Assembly: GCA_016204125.1 (NCBI GenBank)
Contig: JACQLI010000051.1
Location: 1-29,235 of the forward strand
Reading direction: 5' to 3'
DNA length: 29,235 nt
Source of the DNA: Candidatus Omnitrophota bacterium
GTDB taxonomy: Bacteria; Omnitrophota; Omnitrophia; Omnitrophales; JACQLI01
Below the pieces are notes generated by a model that was not told where the DNA came from, did no database searches, and saw nothing but the letters and a program-made list of their open reading frames with translations. Numbering within the stretch: the stretch's first letter is position 1; every line of letters begins with the position of its first letter. Positions 1 to 8,319 of the stretch are shown piece by piece. The position numbers were made by a program, and so were the translations under genes.

Positions 1-132
1 CATGAGCAATGTCCCTGAAGATTTTGAGATCCTGGAATTCCATTGATAGAAAATATTAATCATTATAAATGAAAAAATCAATTTCTTTTATTTATCATCC
101 TGCCCGACAATGTAACAAAGCTGAATGGAACA

Positions 133-182
133 AGTGACACAGGTCACTGAAGACCAGTTGACCACGAGCGATAATTAGGTCC
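133..182 (+). promoter_or_regulatory. CRP/FNR-type operator and promoter of the psr-like operon
   Basis: A palindrome agtgacacaggtcact lies at 133-148 (6-base arms agtgac/gtcact, 4-base spacer). A -10-like hexamer gataat is at 170-175, putting the transcription start near 182 and the palindrome centre (140.5) at about -41.5, the class II activator position of CRP/FNR-family proteins. The same palindrome at the same spacing occurs upstream of tatA (15984-15999) and of the hemerythrin/nxr operon (24675-24690). GTGA half-sites resemble those read by CRP- or HcpR-type recognition helices rather than the TTGAT of FNR; the actual regulator is inferred and not in the window. The rest of 1-225 is AT-rich, with only a possible short reading-frame tail ending at 46. 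Confidence 0.65.
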
Positions 183-225
183 AGAGAAATCAGTAAGACA
201 AGACTGAAGAGGGAGGACGATCTCA

Positions 226-1056
226 GTGGAAACGGTGACAAAGACGGATACCCTTGAAGGACTTGTGAACGAAAAATTGGGTCGCCGTGCTTTTTTGAAG
301 CTGACCGGCATGGGAATCTTTGTCGCTGCAACGGCAAGTCTTCCTGCTGTGTTAGAGGCCGCTCAACCTAAGATTGCCACCAAGCACCGCTACGGGATGG
401 TGATTGACCTGAAGCGATGTGTCAACTGCAAGGCCTGTACCGTGGCTTGTAAGCTTGAGAATAAGACCCCTCCCGGCGTTGCTTACAATCCCGTGATTGA
501 AGAAGAAATCGGCGAATTTCCCTACGTCCAGCGACGGTGGTTTCCAAAACCTTGTTTCCATTGTGATAACCCCCCTTGCACCCATGTTTGTCCCGTCACC
601 GCCACTTATAAGCGCCAAGAAGATGGGATTGTGATTGTGGATTACGACAAATGTATCGGTTGCCGTTACTGCATCACCGCCTGCCCCTATGGGGCCCGCT
701 ATTTTGATTTTGGCGAGAACTACCCGGCTCATGAAACCGAATACGGCAAGATCCCCTCGCCGGAATTTCAAGGAGAATATGGTTTGCGCCATGAGGGAAA
801 AAGTCCCGTCGGAAACGTCAGAAAGTGCACCTTCTGCCTTCACCTGCAAGATGCAAATGGCCATTATATGAGGCCTCCCGCCTGTGCCGAGACCTGTATG
901 GCCAAGGCAATCCATTTTGGGGATCTAGCTCCGAATGCAGAAGGAAACTGCATTGCTCACAAGGACTGTAACTTAAAACAATCGCTGGTTGAACGGAAAT
1001 GGCTCCGTCTTAAAGAGGAGCTCGGGACAGAGCCATCGGTTTATTACGTTTTGTAA
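226..1056 (+). CDS. Tat-exported four-cluster ferredoxin subunit (PsrB/NrfC-like)
   Basis: Electron-transfer subunit of a molybdopterin oxidoreductase complex, 276 residues. The start is GTG at 226, preceded by gggagga at 211-217. A twin-arginine motif (GRRAFLKL, residues 19-26) is followed by a hydrophobic stretch, so the protein carries its own Tat signal. Sixteen cysteines form four ferredoxin-type sets: C65/68/71/75, C110/113/118/122, C143/146/149/153 and C201/204/220/224, the usual four [4Fe-4S] pattern of PsrB, NrfC, DmsB and TtrB. Two further cysteines, C242 and C248, have no obvious cluster role. It is the first gene of a run with the NrfD-type anchor 11 bases downstream, so it should pass electrons between the Mo subunit and the membrane quinone site. 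Family assignment is firm; the enzyme's substrate is not known. Confidence 0.9.
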   Translation: METVTKTDTLEGLVNEKLGRRAFLKLTGMGIFVAATASLPAVLEAAQPKIATKHRYGMVIDLKRCVNCKACTVACKLENKTPPGVAYNPVIEEEIGEFPYVQRRWFPKPCFHCDNPPCTHVCPVTATYKRQEDGIVIVDYDKCIGCRYCITACPYGARYFDFGENYPAHETEYGKIPSPEFQGEYGLRHEGKSPVGNVRKCTFCLHLQDANGHYMRPPACAETCMAKAIHFGDLAPNAEGNCIAHKDCNLKQSLVERKWLRLKEELGTEPSVYYVL

Positions 1057-1067
1057 GGGGTGCGACG

Positions 1068-2207
1068 ATGCGAACCAGAGGAAAAATTTTCTGGACGATT
1101 TGGGTGATCGTAGCTCTTTGCGGGACCTTCGGTGTTTGGCAACGCCTCACCCAAGGGCACCTCCTTGCCAATTACGGCTCTTATATCCCCTGGGGGCTTT
1201 GGGTGGCCGCCTATATTTACTTTGTTGGTCTTTCAGCGGGGGCGTTTCTCCTTTCATCGCTGGTTTACGTTTTTAAAGTAAAGATCCTTGAGCCGGTGGG
1301 GCGCCTTGCCCTTGTGGTTTCAGTGATCACGCTTTTCATGGCGCTTCTTGCCATCTGGTTTGATATTGGGCACATGGAGCGGTTCTGGTTTGTTTTTGCA
1401 CGGCCTAATTTTCGTTCCATGATGGCTTGGATGATCTGGCTCTATACAGCGTATTTTTTACTTCTCCTGTTCGAGGTTTTCCTTGCTTTCAGGCGAGCCA
1501 CCGTGAGGCGCGACGTTTGGTTAAAAAGATTAGGGGCATTGGGTGTGCCTCTTGCGATTGCCTTTCATGGAGGAGTAGGAGCCCTTTTTGCGGTGGTTGG
1601 GGCTCGGGTTTATTGGCACTCTTCGCTTTTTCCGATCTTGTTCCTCACGGGGGCATTGACTTCTGGAGGAGCGCTTCTTCTTGCCATTGTCGGTTGGGCG
1701 CGGTCTGAGGATGACGAGCATCATCGTGATCTCGTGAGAGTTTTATCGCGAATTACCTTGGGACTCTTATCGTTCGATCTTTTATTGGAGTGGGCAGAAA
1801 TTTCTGTCCCATGGTGGGGAGGTCTTGTGGAACATGTCGCAAGTCTCAAGCTCATACTTTTCGGCCCTTTTTGGTGGGTGTTCTGGATCACCCATCTGCT
1901 TTTGGGAAGTCTCCTTCCCATTTTGCTTCTTGCGCGTTGGCCTGACAAACCAAAAGTGGCAGGTCTTGCTGGTGCTCTGGTAGCTACCCTCTTTATGAGT
2001 GTAAGGTTAAACGTGGTGATCCCTGGTCTTGCGGTGCCGATTCTCCCGGGGATCGAAGAGGCGATTCGACATCCTCGTTTAACGACATTTTACGTACCAA
2101 GCCTTCATGAGTGGCTCGTTTTAATGTTTGTCATCGCCTTGGGAATCCTTTTCTTTAGGCTGGCTCTCACGAGGTTTCATTTGATTGGTCACGAAAGGGT
2201 GAAATGA
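1068..2207 (+). CDS. NrfD/PsrC-type quinone-reactive membrane subunit
   Basis: Polytopic membrane protein of 379 residues with about eight to ten hydrophobic helices. Family-typical features are PWGLW followed by a small-residue-rich helix (FVGLSAGAF) in the first third, DIGHMERFW after the third helix, RLNVVIPG, and a C-terminal FYVPSLHEW segment. NrfD/PsrC proteins anchor the complex and exchange electrons and protons with the quinone pool without haem. ATG at 1068 follows a ggggtg stretch. The stop overlaps the start of the Mo subunit as ATGA, indicating translational coupling. The order ferredoxin-anchor-Mo subunit differs from the common psrABC order. The call is confident at family level. 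Confidence 0.88.
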   Translation: MRTRGKIFWTIWVIVALCGTFGVWQRLTQGHLLANYGSYIPWGLWVAAYIYFVGLSAGAFLLSSLVYVFKVKILEPVGRLALVVSVITLFMALLAIWFDIGHMERFWFVFARPNFRSMMAWMIWLYTAYFLLLLFEVFLAFRRATVRRDVWLKRLGALGVPLAIAFHGGVGALFAVVGARVYWHSSLFPILFLTGALTSGGALLLAIVGWARSEDDEHHRDLVRVLSRITLGLLSFDLLLEWAEISVPWWGGLVEHVASLKLILFGPFWWVFWITHLLLGSLLPILLLARWPDKPKVAGLAGALVATLFMSVRLNVVIPGLAVPILPGIEEAIRHPRLTTFYVPSLHEWLVLMFVIALGILFFRLALTRFHLIGHERVK

Positions 2208-4651
2208 AAATGCCGGAAGTAACGCGTCGTGAATTTCTGAAGATTGCAGGGATTAGCGGGGCGGGCATTTTGGGCAATGGAATTCTGGTAAAGACGGCCA
2301 AGGCGCTTGCGGGAAAACCAATCCCAACCGAAGGCCCTTCTGAGAATGGCAAGTGGATTCCATCCTGCTGCCACATGTGTGGAGGAACCACAGGGATTAT
2401 GTGTCAAGTTGTGGATGGGCGGCTTGCCAGGATTAAGCCCAACAACCACAATCCCATCGGCTTTACCAATATTTCGGATGACTTTTTTGCCAATATCCAG
2501 AAGGAAGGCGCTGTCATATGTCCTAAGGGAAATGCCGGGATCATGGCCCTCTATGATCCTGATCGTGTCAAGCAGCCGCTTCGGAGAACAAATCCCGAGA
2601 AGGGAATTGGAGTTGACCCACGCTGGAAAGCGATTTCATGGGAAGAAGCCTATGGGGAGATCACCGCAAGACTTAAAGCCCTTCGCGATGCGGGAGAGGC
2701 CCACAAGCTCCTTTGGTTTTCCGAGGATCACTGTTTTACCCATATTCAGGACGACTTTTGTAAGCTCTTTGGAAGTCCCAATTATTCGATGCATTCCTCC
2801 AATTGTGATGCGGGACGTAAGGCTTCGTTCAAGATCCTCATGGGAGATGAAAGGCCTCTGATCGACGCCATTAATTCCAAATACATGCTGATTTTTGGCT
2901 GGAATCCTCTTTCTGCTACGAAGTTCTCGCACCTGCCGCGGATCATCACGCGCGGGATTGAACGAGGAGCGCGGCTTGTGATTGTGGATCCGAACTTCTC
3001 TTATACGGCATCAAAGGCGCACGAGTGGGTACCCATTCGTCCGGGCACTGATGGAGCGCTTGCGCTTGCGATGGCTCATGTGATTCTCCGCGATGGCTTG
3101 CAAGATCAACCTTTTATTGATGAATGGACGGCTGGGTTTGAAGAGTTTAAGAAGTATGTGAGCGACAAAACACCGGCTTGGGCAGAAGAAATCACGACCA
3201 TACCCGCCGAGCGGATCGAACGCCTTGCCAGAGAATTTGCAACAACAAAACCTGCGCTTGTCGACGTTTGGTCAGGTGCTCATCATACGAATGGGGTTTA
3301 TGCAGGCTGGGCGATTGGCGCGTTAGCTGCTTTGACAGGCAATATTGAAAAGCCAGGCACATTGCTTTCGCCTGAGAAAAAAGGAAACAAGCATGTTGAG
3401 GTCGATGCTCCAAAGATTTCGTATCCTCGATTTGACGAGGGCAAGGAACGATTTCCTTACTTTCATAAGTCAGGCGTATATCCTGAGATGATGAATCGCC
3501 TCGCAAAAGGTGAGGGGCCTTATCAGCCCAAGATGGCAATGGTGATTTTTCAAAATCTTTTGATGGAGGTTGTGGGGACAAAAACAGTCGAAGAAGCGCT
3601 TAAGAAATTGGAGTTTATCGTAGTCGTGGACACAATGATGAGCGAGACGGCTGAGTTTGCGGATATTGTGATTCCGGGGACGACTTACTTGGAACGATAC
3701 GACTTGAATACACATTGGGTCACGTGGCCGGTTGTGGGGCTCCGCCAGCCGGTGGTGAAGCCTCTCTTTGGCCAACCAACGGAATATGAATTTGTTTGTG
3801 AACTCGGGCGGCGTCTCGGCCTGAAAGAAGGCAATGGAAACGACATCTTCTGGACTGGACGAATGTCTGGCCAAAGGATTGAGGACAAAACAAAGTGGTA
3901 CGAAGAATTCTTAAGCAAGGAGCTTAAAGAAGGTGAACCGAAGATCACGCTCGAAGAACTCAAGGCACTGCCAGGCGCCACGTGGGTAAGCACAAAAGGG
4001 ACACGGTACAACAAGCATCTTGACGTGATTCCTGAAGAAAAGCTGGCCGACGCAATCACAGAGGGGAATCTCATCTTTTCAAAAAAGGAAGACGGTTCCA
4101 AGGACAAACAAATCGGTATGCTTAAGCCAGACGGCACAGCAGTTCGTGGGTTTTTTACACCTTCTGGTAAGCTCGAGCTTTATGCCGCCAAGCATGTTGA
4201 CAAGAAAGATGCCGAGGGCAATCCCCTACAACCGTTGCCTGTTTATGAACCGCGGAAGTGGCAGCCCTCAACCGAATACCCCTTGTTCTTAATCAACTGG
4301 AAGGAAGCGTCACAAACTCACTCACGAACACAGAATAATGCCTTTTTGGCAGAACTCAAAGTGACGGATGGACTACGAATCAACACGAAGACGGCCGCAA
4401 AGCTTGGGATTCGAAATGGCGATTGGGTTTGGGCCGAGTCACCCTATGGTAAGGTGAAAGCCAAAGCCGAACTGACCGAAGGAATTCATCCTGAAGTTGT
4501 TGGCACTCAGCATGGCTGGGGTCACTGGGCGATGGGAAAGATCGCCAAGGGCCGCGGGGCCCACACCGGGTTTCTTGCGAAGACCATTGCCTGCCCGCTA
4601 TCCGGACAGTCCTTAAACAAGGAGATCTGCGTCCGTGTCTACAGAGTTTGA
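2204..4651 (+). CDS. Tat-exported molybdopterin oxidoreductase, PsrA/PhsA-like catalytic subunit
   Basis: Catalytic subunit, 815 residues, DMSO-reductase family, with a Tat motif (TRREFLKI, residues 7-14). The N-terminal FeS region holds C55, C56, C59, C67 and C106. In the canonical C-x2-C-x3-C spacing the third position is T63, so ligation of the proximal cluster may be altered. C201 in SSNCDAGR sits where PsrA/PhsA-type enzymes carry the Mo-ligating cysteine. The motif VPIRPGTDGALALAM (cofactor-binding region) and a C-terminal molydopterin-binding domain (NKHLD, then TKTAAKLGIRNGDWV, about residues 725-740) support the family. The ATG overlaps the preceding stop; a second in-frame ATG two codons later is possible. 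The substrate could be polysulfide, thiosulfate, tetrathionate or an arsenic oxyanion; nothing visible decides this. Confidence 0.88.
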   Translation: MKMPEVTRREFLKIAGISGAGILGNGILVKTAKALAGKPIPTEGPSENGKWIPSCCHMCGGTTGIMCQVVDGRLARIKPNNHNPIGFTNISDDFFANIQKEGAVICPKGNAGIMALYDPDRVKQPLRRTNPEKGIGVDPRWKAISWEEAYGEITARLKALRDAGEAHKLLWFSEDHCFTHIQDDFCKLFGSPNYSMHSSNCDAGRKASFKILMGDERPLIDAINSKYMLIFGWNPLSATKFSHLPRIITRGIERGARLVIVDPNFSYTASKAHEWVPIRPGTDGALALAMAHVILRDGLQDQPFIDEWTAGFEEFKKYVSDKTPAWAEEITTIPAERIERLAREFATTKPALVDVWSGAHHTNGVYAGWAIGALAALTGNIEKPGTLLSPEKKGNKHVEVDAPKISYPRFDEGKERFPYFHKSGVYPEMMNRLAKGEGPYQPKMAMVIFQNLLMEVVGTKTVEEALKKLEFIVVVDTMMSETAEFADIVIPGTTYLERYDLNTHWVTWPVVGLRQPVVKPLFGQPTEYEFVCELGRRLGLKEGNGNDIFWTGRMSGQRIEDKTKWYEEFLSKELKEGEPKITLEELKALPGATWVSTKGTRYNKHLDVIPEEKLADAITEGNLIFSKKEDGSKDKQIGMLKPDGTAVRGFFTPSGKLELYAAKHVDKKDAEGNPLQPLPVYEPRKWQPSTEYPLFLINWKEASQTHSRTQNNAFLAELKVTDGLRINTKTAAKLGIRNGDWVWAESPYGKVKAKAELTEGIHPEVVGTQHGWGHWAMGKIAKGRGAHTGFLAKTIACPLSGQSLNKEICVRVYRV

Positions 4652-5240
4652 GGGGAAATCTGGAGTCTATTTTTTGTTTTCTCGCCTCTTCCGCGAGGCG
4701 CCAGATCCGTCGCTTCTTAATAAAATTGAGTCGTTCTTTGAAGCAACTGATTTGGCAGACAAGGTAGAAGAGATCGTGGTCGAGTACACCTCGCTCTTCG
4801 TAGCTCCTGGAGAGTACTCCATCCCTCCTTACGAATCGTTTTACTGTGATGCGCTCACGATTGATGCTTCAACTGCAGATTCTCCGTATTTTCAGCCGCT
4901 ATGCATGCCCACCGGAATGAAGGGCTTTATCTATGGATCTTCAGCACGGGCGGTTGGGAAGATCTACCAAGAAGGTGGTTTTGAGCTTGACCCTAACTTT
5001 CACGATCTTCCAGATCATATCGCTTGCGAGCTGGAATTTGTAGGGCGGTTGTATGAGAAGGGAAAGAGAGAAGCCGCCAGAAACTTTCTCAAAAACCATC
5101 TCGGACGATGGGCCTTCAATTTTTTAAACAATCTTGAAAAACAGGATCGATCTGTCTTTTACCAAAGGGTGGCGAAAAGCTTAGGCAACTTTCTAAAATT
5201 CGAATGCGCTTCTGAGTCAAAATTCGTCAAGGCCTTTTAA
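4635..5240 (+). CDS. TorD/DmsD-family chaperone for the psr-like Mo subunit
   Basis: Cytoplasmic helical protein of 201 residues. Family signs are the SIPPYESFY segment near residue 60 and the DHIACELEFVGRLYEKG stretch near residue 135, matching the conserved E-P/H-x2-E regions of TorD-like redox-enzyme maturation proteins. These bind the Tat signal of a molybdoenzyme and hold it until cofactor insertion is complete. The GTG start at 4635 lies inside the end of the Mo-subunit gene (17-base overlap) with aaggag at 4619-4624 in front, so the pair is translationally coupled. The adjacent Mo subunit is the obvious client. Confidence 0.85.
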   Translation: MSTEFEGKSGVYFLFSRLFREAPDPSLLNKIESFFEATDLADKVEEIVVEYTSLFVAPGEYSIPPYESFYCDALTIDASTADSPYFQPLCMPTGMKGFIYGSSARAVGKIYQEGGFELDPNFHDLPDHIACELEFVGRLYEKGKREAARNFLKNHLGRWAFNFLNNLEKQDRSVFYQRVAKSLGNFLKFECASESKFVKAF

Positions 5241-5255
5241 AAGGAGGACTTTGTA

Positions 5256-6437
5256 ATGAATAGAAAAATATTTTTAGTGTGTCTGTTCTCTTTATTTCAA
5301 ACTTATGCCTCTGCCAATGCCGTTGAACTTCCTCCGGAGGTCAACGCTCGAATGACTGCGATGGAGGGAAAAATCGAAAAGCTTAATGAGGTAATTTCCC
5401 ATCAACAGGCATTTATCGAGAACCAGGCGTCACAGATCAAGGCCTTACAGTCAGCGATCGGAGAAGGGAAACCGACAGAGACTGTTTATCTTCCCACAAA
5501 AGAGGAACTTGACAGGAAGGTCAATGTGGGCGCGGAGAAACTAACCATGGGGGGTCTCTTGCAGGGATGGTACACCTATGCCCGTGAACAGGATGATATG
5601 GCAAGGGTCCGGCGCACCGAACTCAAATTTGCCGGCGAGATCACGAAAGATCTCAAATGGACTGTGATGATCGACCCCGTTCAGGTTCGCGAGGACAATA
5701 CGCGAAGGAGTATCCTTCAGGATGCTTACTTTACTTTCGGATATATTCCAAAACACAAAATCGACATTGGACAGTTCAAAATTCCGGTATCGGAAGAAGG
5801 TCTTCGTTCCTCAGCAAAACTCGATACGATAGAGCGCGCCTTCATCTCCAGAACCTTCGGAGATCACCGAGATATTGGAGCGATGCTTACAGGAGACTGG
5901 GATTTTATCATGTACCAGGGTGGAATCTTTAATGGCGAGGAGCAGAATCGGCTCGATGTGAATGACAAGAAGGATTACGCCTGGCGTGTGGTGCTTAGAC
6001 CATTTCGCTTTAAAGGCTTAGAGAATGAAGTCCTTAAGGATCTCGAGCTTGGGATGAGTCAATATTATCGTGATTCGAACGATTCAACAGTATTCACCGA
6101 GAAGCGGCGGTTCGGATACGAGGCAAGATGGGAATACGATCGGTATTCTCTCAAAGGGGAAGCTGCGTTTGGCCAAACCGCGGCAAGCCCGATTTGGGGC
6201 TGGTACGGGCAGGCAGGTTATTATTTGATTCCAAAAAAGCTTCAAGGAATTTTAAAAGTTGACAGCTTCGAGCAAAACGAAAGGGCTCCGGACGATCGCG
6301 CCAATGATTTCACGTTAGGCCTGAATTATTTTCTTGACGATTACCATGCGAAGTTTCAGTTGAATTATGTGCTTCGGCAGGGTCAAGACGATCTCAACGA
6401 CAACCAGGTGATCGGCGCCGTGCAGGTTGCGTATTGA
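5256..6437 (+). CDS. Phosphate-selective-porin-type outer-membrane porin (OprO/OprP-like)
   Basis: 393 residues with a Sec signal peptide (about 1-22, cleavage after ASANA). A predicted coiled coil follows (about 30-65, heptad-like with repeated INQ/EK), then a beta-rich domain ending in an aromatic-containing strand (VQVAY). The sequence beginning MGGLLQGWYTYAREQDDMARVRRTELKFAGEI, the RRTELKF pattern and the FKIPVSEEG segment are typical of the Porin_O_P family. A strong aaggagga precedes ATG 5256. It lies 15 bases after the chaperone, so it is probably the last gene of the psr-like operon and may admit the enzyme's anionic substrate; that role is inferred. It converges with the next gene, only 14 bases apart, with no clear hairpin between. 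Confidence 0.82.
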   Translation: MNRKIFLVCLFSLFQTYASANAVELPPEVNARMTAMEGKIEKLNEVISHQQAFIENQASQIKALQSAIGEGKPTETVYLPTKEELDRKVNVGAEKLTMGGLLQGWYTYAREQDDMARVRRTELKFAGEITKDLKWTVMIDPVQVREDNTRRSILQDAYFTFGYIPKHKIDIGQFKIPVSEEGLRSSAKLDTIERAFISRTFGDHRDIGAMLTGDWDFIMYQGGIFNGEEQNRLDVNDKKDYAWRVVLRPFRFKGLENEVLKDLELGMSQYYRDSNDSTVFTEKRRFGYEARWEYDRYSLKGEAAFGQTAASPIWGWYGQAGYYLIPKKLQGILKVDSFEQNERAPDDRANDFTLGLNYFLDDYHAKFQLNYVLRQGQDDLNDNQVIGAVQVAY

Positions 6438-6451
6438 TCAGGTTAGGATTA

Positions 6452-7912
6452 TTAAATATCGTATTGTGTCCTTAAGAGGATTAGATTTTCCTTATCCATC
6501 GTTTCGCCGCCGGATGCTATGTCGTCTTCAAAAAGGTTGACGACATAATCAAGCATGAACCGCGTATGGATATTCGGCCACCAGTTAATGCCAAATGAAA
6601 GAGCATCCACACGGTCAGTTCCTGTTGCAAAACCTTGGGCTAAGGGAGAGCCATTTATGAGAAACTCTTCGTAACGAGCTCCAAGCTCCCAAGCCCCCCA
6701 GACTCCTTTGGAAGGATTAAAATCATTTTTAGGATTGATGGGCTTATTTCTTTGCTTTCTTTCACCTGTTAGCACGTAGGTTGCAGAAGCGTACCAGGAG
6801 TTTATGTTGACATCGGTCTTCCGGTCGCCAAGGTCCACATCACTAAAGGAACCAGAAATGTACTCCACTTTGATATCACCAGGACCGTAGATCCACTGGA
6901 ACTCACCCCCTAAACGGGTTCGGTTATCGGGATGTCGAGCCCCTGTGCTGTATGTGAAAAATGAGGTTCCCCCTGCAGTGGTGAAGGAGGTTCCGCCGAG
7001 GGTCTCTTGAGAACTTCCCGTGGTGACGGATCCTCCAAAGTAGAGATCTTTGAGAAGATCGTTTGAACTTTTTCGAAAGGGAGCGAGGACAAGGCGCCCT
7101 GCCAGATCAAAGGCGTCGTTATTGTCCTCTGAAAGGCGGCGCCGGCCGTTAAAGACCCCGAAGGCATAATCAATCCGACCCTCCCAGGGAGTGCCGTAGA
7201 TCATCGCTCCCAAATCTTCAGCTGGCTGTAGATTGGACACACCGATCGGCGGTTCAACGAAATCAATCCAGCGCGAAGAGTGCATAGCCTCGAGACTGAA
7301 GGGAACTTTAAACTGCCCAACCCTAAGCCGTGCTGCAGGTAACTGTTTGTACTCGAGCCATGCCTCTTGAAGGCCCGCACCCCCTCCTGAGAAGTCCAGT
7401 TGAATTTGGTATCCGAAGGTTTCTTCCAGGACGCCCCGGAAATCAAGTCTGGTTCTGCGATTTCGGAAGCGGGTATTTCCAGGGTTTCCTTTTTCGTAGA
7501 TATTGAGGTCGGCTTGGGACCACCCGCCAATTCGAATGGTGTCATCTTTTCCCTTGAGCCAAAAGCCGTCGTCATAAAGAGTGACCATTCGTTTTTCTTC
7601 AGGCGTGAGCTCCTTCTCGCTGAGAAGAATTTCTCGAACAACATCTTGAACGTGTTCCTTGAATGCAGGATCCCCCTTTGGCGGTAGAAAAACTGTCTTC
7701 GGCCCAGCTTTTTCCTCAAATTTATTTTTCAGCGACGCGATTTCTTCACCTTGGATGCTGATCTGTTGCTGAAGTTCGATCACGATCTTTTTGAGGGATT
7801 CGATTTCTCCCGATAATGCCTGAGCATAGGTATTTGGCATAAGAGGCCCCACAGCAAAAAAAGCAATCATAATTCCCTTGATACAAAAGCTAAGTGGTTT
7901 TGGCTTTTTCAT
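6452..7912 (-). CDS. OprO/OprP-like outer-membrane porin, second copy
   Basis: 486 residues from ATG 7912, chosen because aagggag lies just upstream and the protein then opens with a normal Sec signal (MKKPKPLSF, cleavage after TYAQA). A longer reading frame extends to 8080 but would run into the upstream gene. After the signal come a coiled coil (SLKKIVIELQQQISIQGEEI-like heptads, about 35-70), then the Porin_O_P pattern: RIGGWSQADLNIYEKGN, RFRNRRTRLDFRG, RVGQFKVPFSLEA and a C-terminal strand ending TQYDI. It shares domain order with the porin at 5256-6437 but is longer, so the two are paralogues rather than a recent duplication. It closes the tatA/moa run, 20 bases after an unknown membrane protein. 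Confidence 0.82.
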   Translation of the reverse strand: MKKPKPLSFCIKGIMIAFFAVGPLMPNTYAQALSGEIESLKKIVIELQQQISIQGEEIASLKNKFEEKAGPKTVFLPPKGDPAFKEHVQDVVREILLSEKELTPEEKRMVTLYDDGFWLKGKDDTIRIGGWSQADLNIYEKGNPGNTRFRNRRTRLDFRGVLEETFGYQIQLDFSGGGAGLQEAWLEYKQLPAARLRVGQFKVPFSLEAMHSSRWIDFVEPPIGVSNLQPAEDLGAMIYGTPWEGRIDYAFGVFNGRRRLSEDNNDAFDLAGRLVLAPFRKSSNDLLKDLYFGGSVTTGSSQETLGGTSFTTAGGTSFFTYSTGARHPDNRTRLGGEFQWIYGPGDIKVEYISGSFSDVDLGDRKTDVNINSWYASATYVLTGERKQRNKPINPKNDFNPSKGVWGAWELGARYEEFLINGSPLAQGFATGTDRVDALSFGINWWPNIHTRFMLDYVVNLFEDDIASGGETMDKENLILLRTQYDI

Positions 7913-7932
7913 TTGAGTCTCCCTTTGTAGCT

Positions 7933-8304
7933 TCAGGATCCGGTCAATAAATGTGCTGTCCAGTGAATCACAGGGGGCCAAAGAAGTGTTGTTGCAATGG
8001 CCATTCCAACCAAAAAGACAACGTACACCAATCGGCTGTTCCACTCTCCGGTCCGCAGTATGCGATGAAGAGTAAACCAACTTCCAAGCCAGACTCCGAG
8101 TGAGAGGGTTTCCTTTCCTGAATAAGGTCCGATTCCCTCAGCGCCTGGCATCGAGAGTTTACCTATGTAGTGGACTGTGTTTTTGAAAGCCTCAGACACT
8201 TCAGTTCCAAGATTCACTAATGCTAACGTTAGGCAGCCGAGCATACAGCCAAGAAACGCAGCTTGAGCCGCGCCATTTTTTTCCAAATTTGTTCTCTTAG
8301 TCAT
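7933..8304 (-). CDS. Unknown small membrane protein (123 aa)
   Basis: Not recognised. Three hydrophobic segments: about 12-32 (AAFLGCMLGCLTLALV), 66-85 (LSLGVWLGSWFTLH) and 92-118 (LVYVVFLVGMAIATTLLW). The last helix ends in WPPVIHWTAH, so histidines lie near the membrane surface at H79 and at the C-terminal end. A glycine-rich GAEGIGPYSGKE loop sits between helices one and two. ATG 8304 has gaggt eight bases upstream. It is placed between another unknown membrane protein and the porin with short spacers, so all three are probably cotranscribed. Possible roles are a small membrane redox or transport partner; nothing in the sequence is diagnostic. Confidence 0.6.
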   Translation of the reverse strand: MTKRTNLEKNGAAQAAFLGCMLGCLTLALVNLGTEVSEAFKNTVHYIGKLSMPGAEGIGPYSGKETLSLGVWLGSWFTLHRILRTGEWNSRLVYVVFLVGMAIATTLLWPPVIHWTAHLLTGS

Positions 8305-8319
8305 TTTGAGGTTACCTCT

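Noticed and set aside
2..46. Short open frame ending in TGA at the left edge
   Set aside because: Could be the tail of an upstream gene, but about 14 codons cannot be assigned and no start is visible.
7913..8080. N-terminal extension of the second porin
   Set aside because: The start at 7912 has a ribosome binding site and a clean signal peptide; the extension overlaps the upstream membrane gene.
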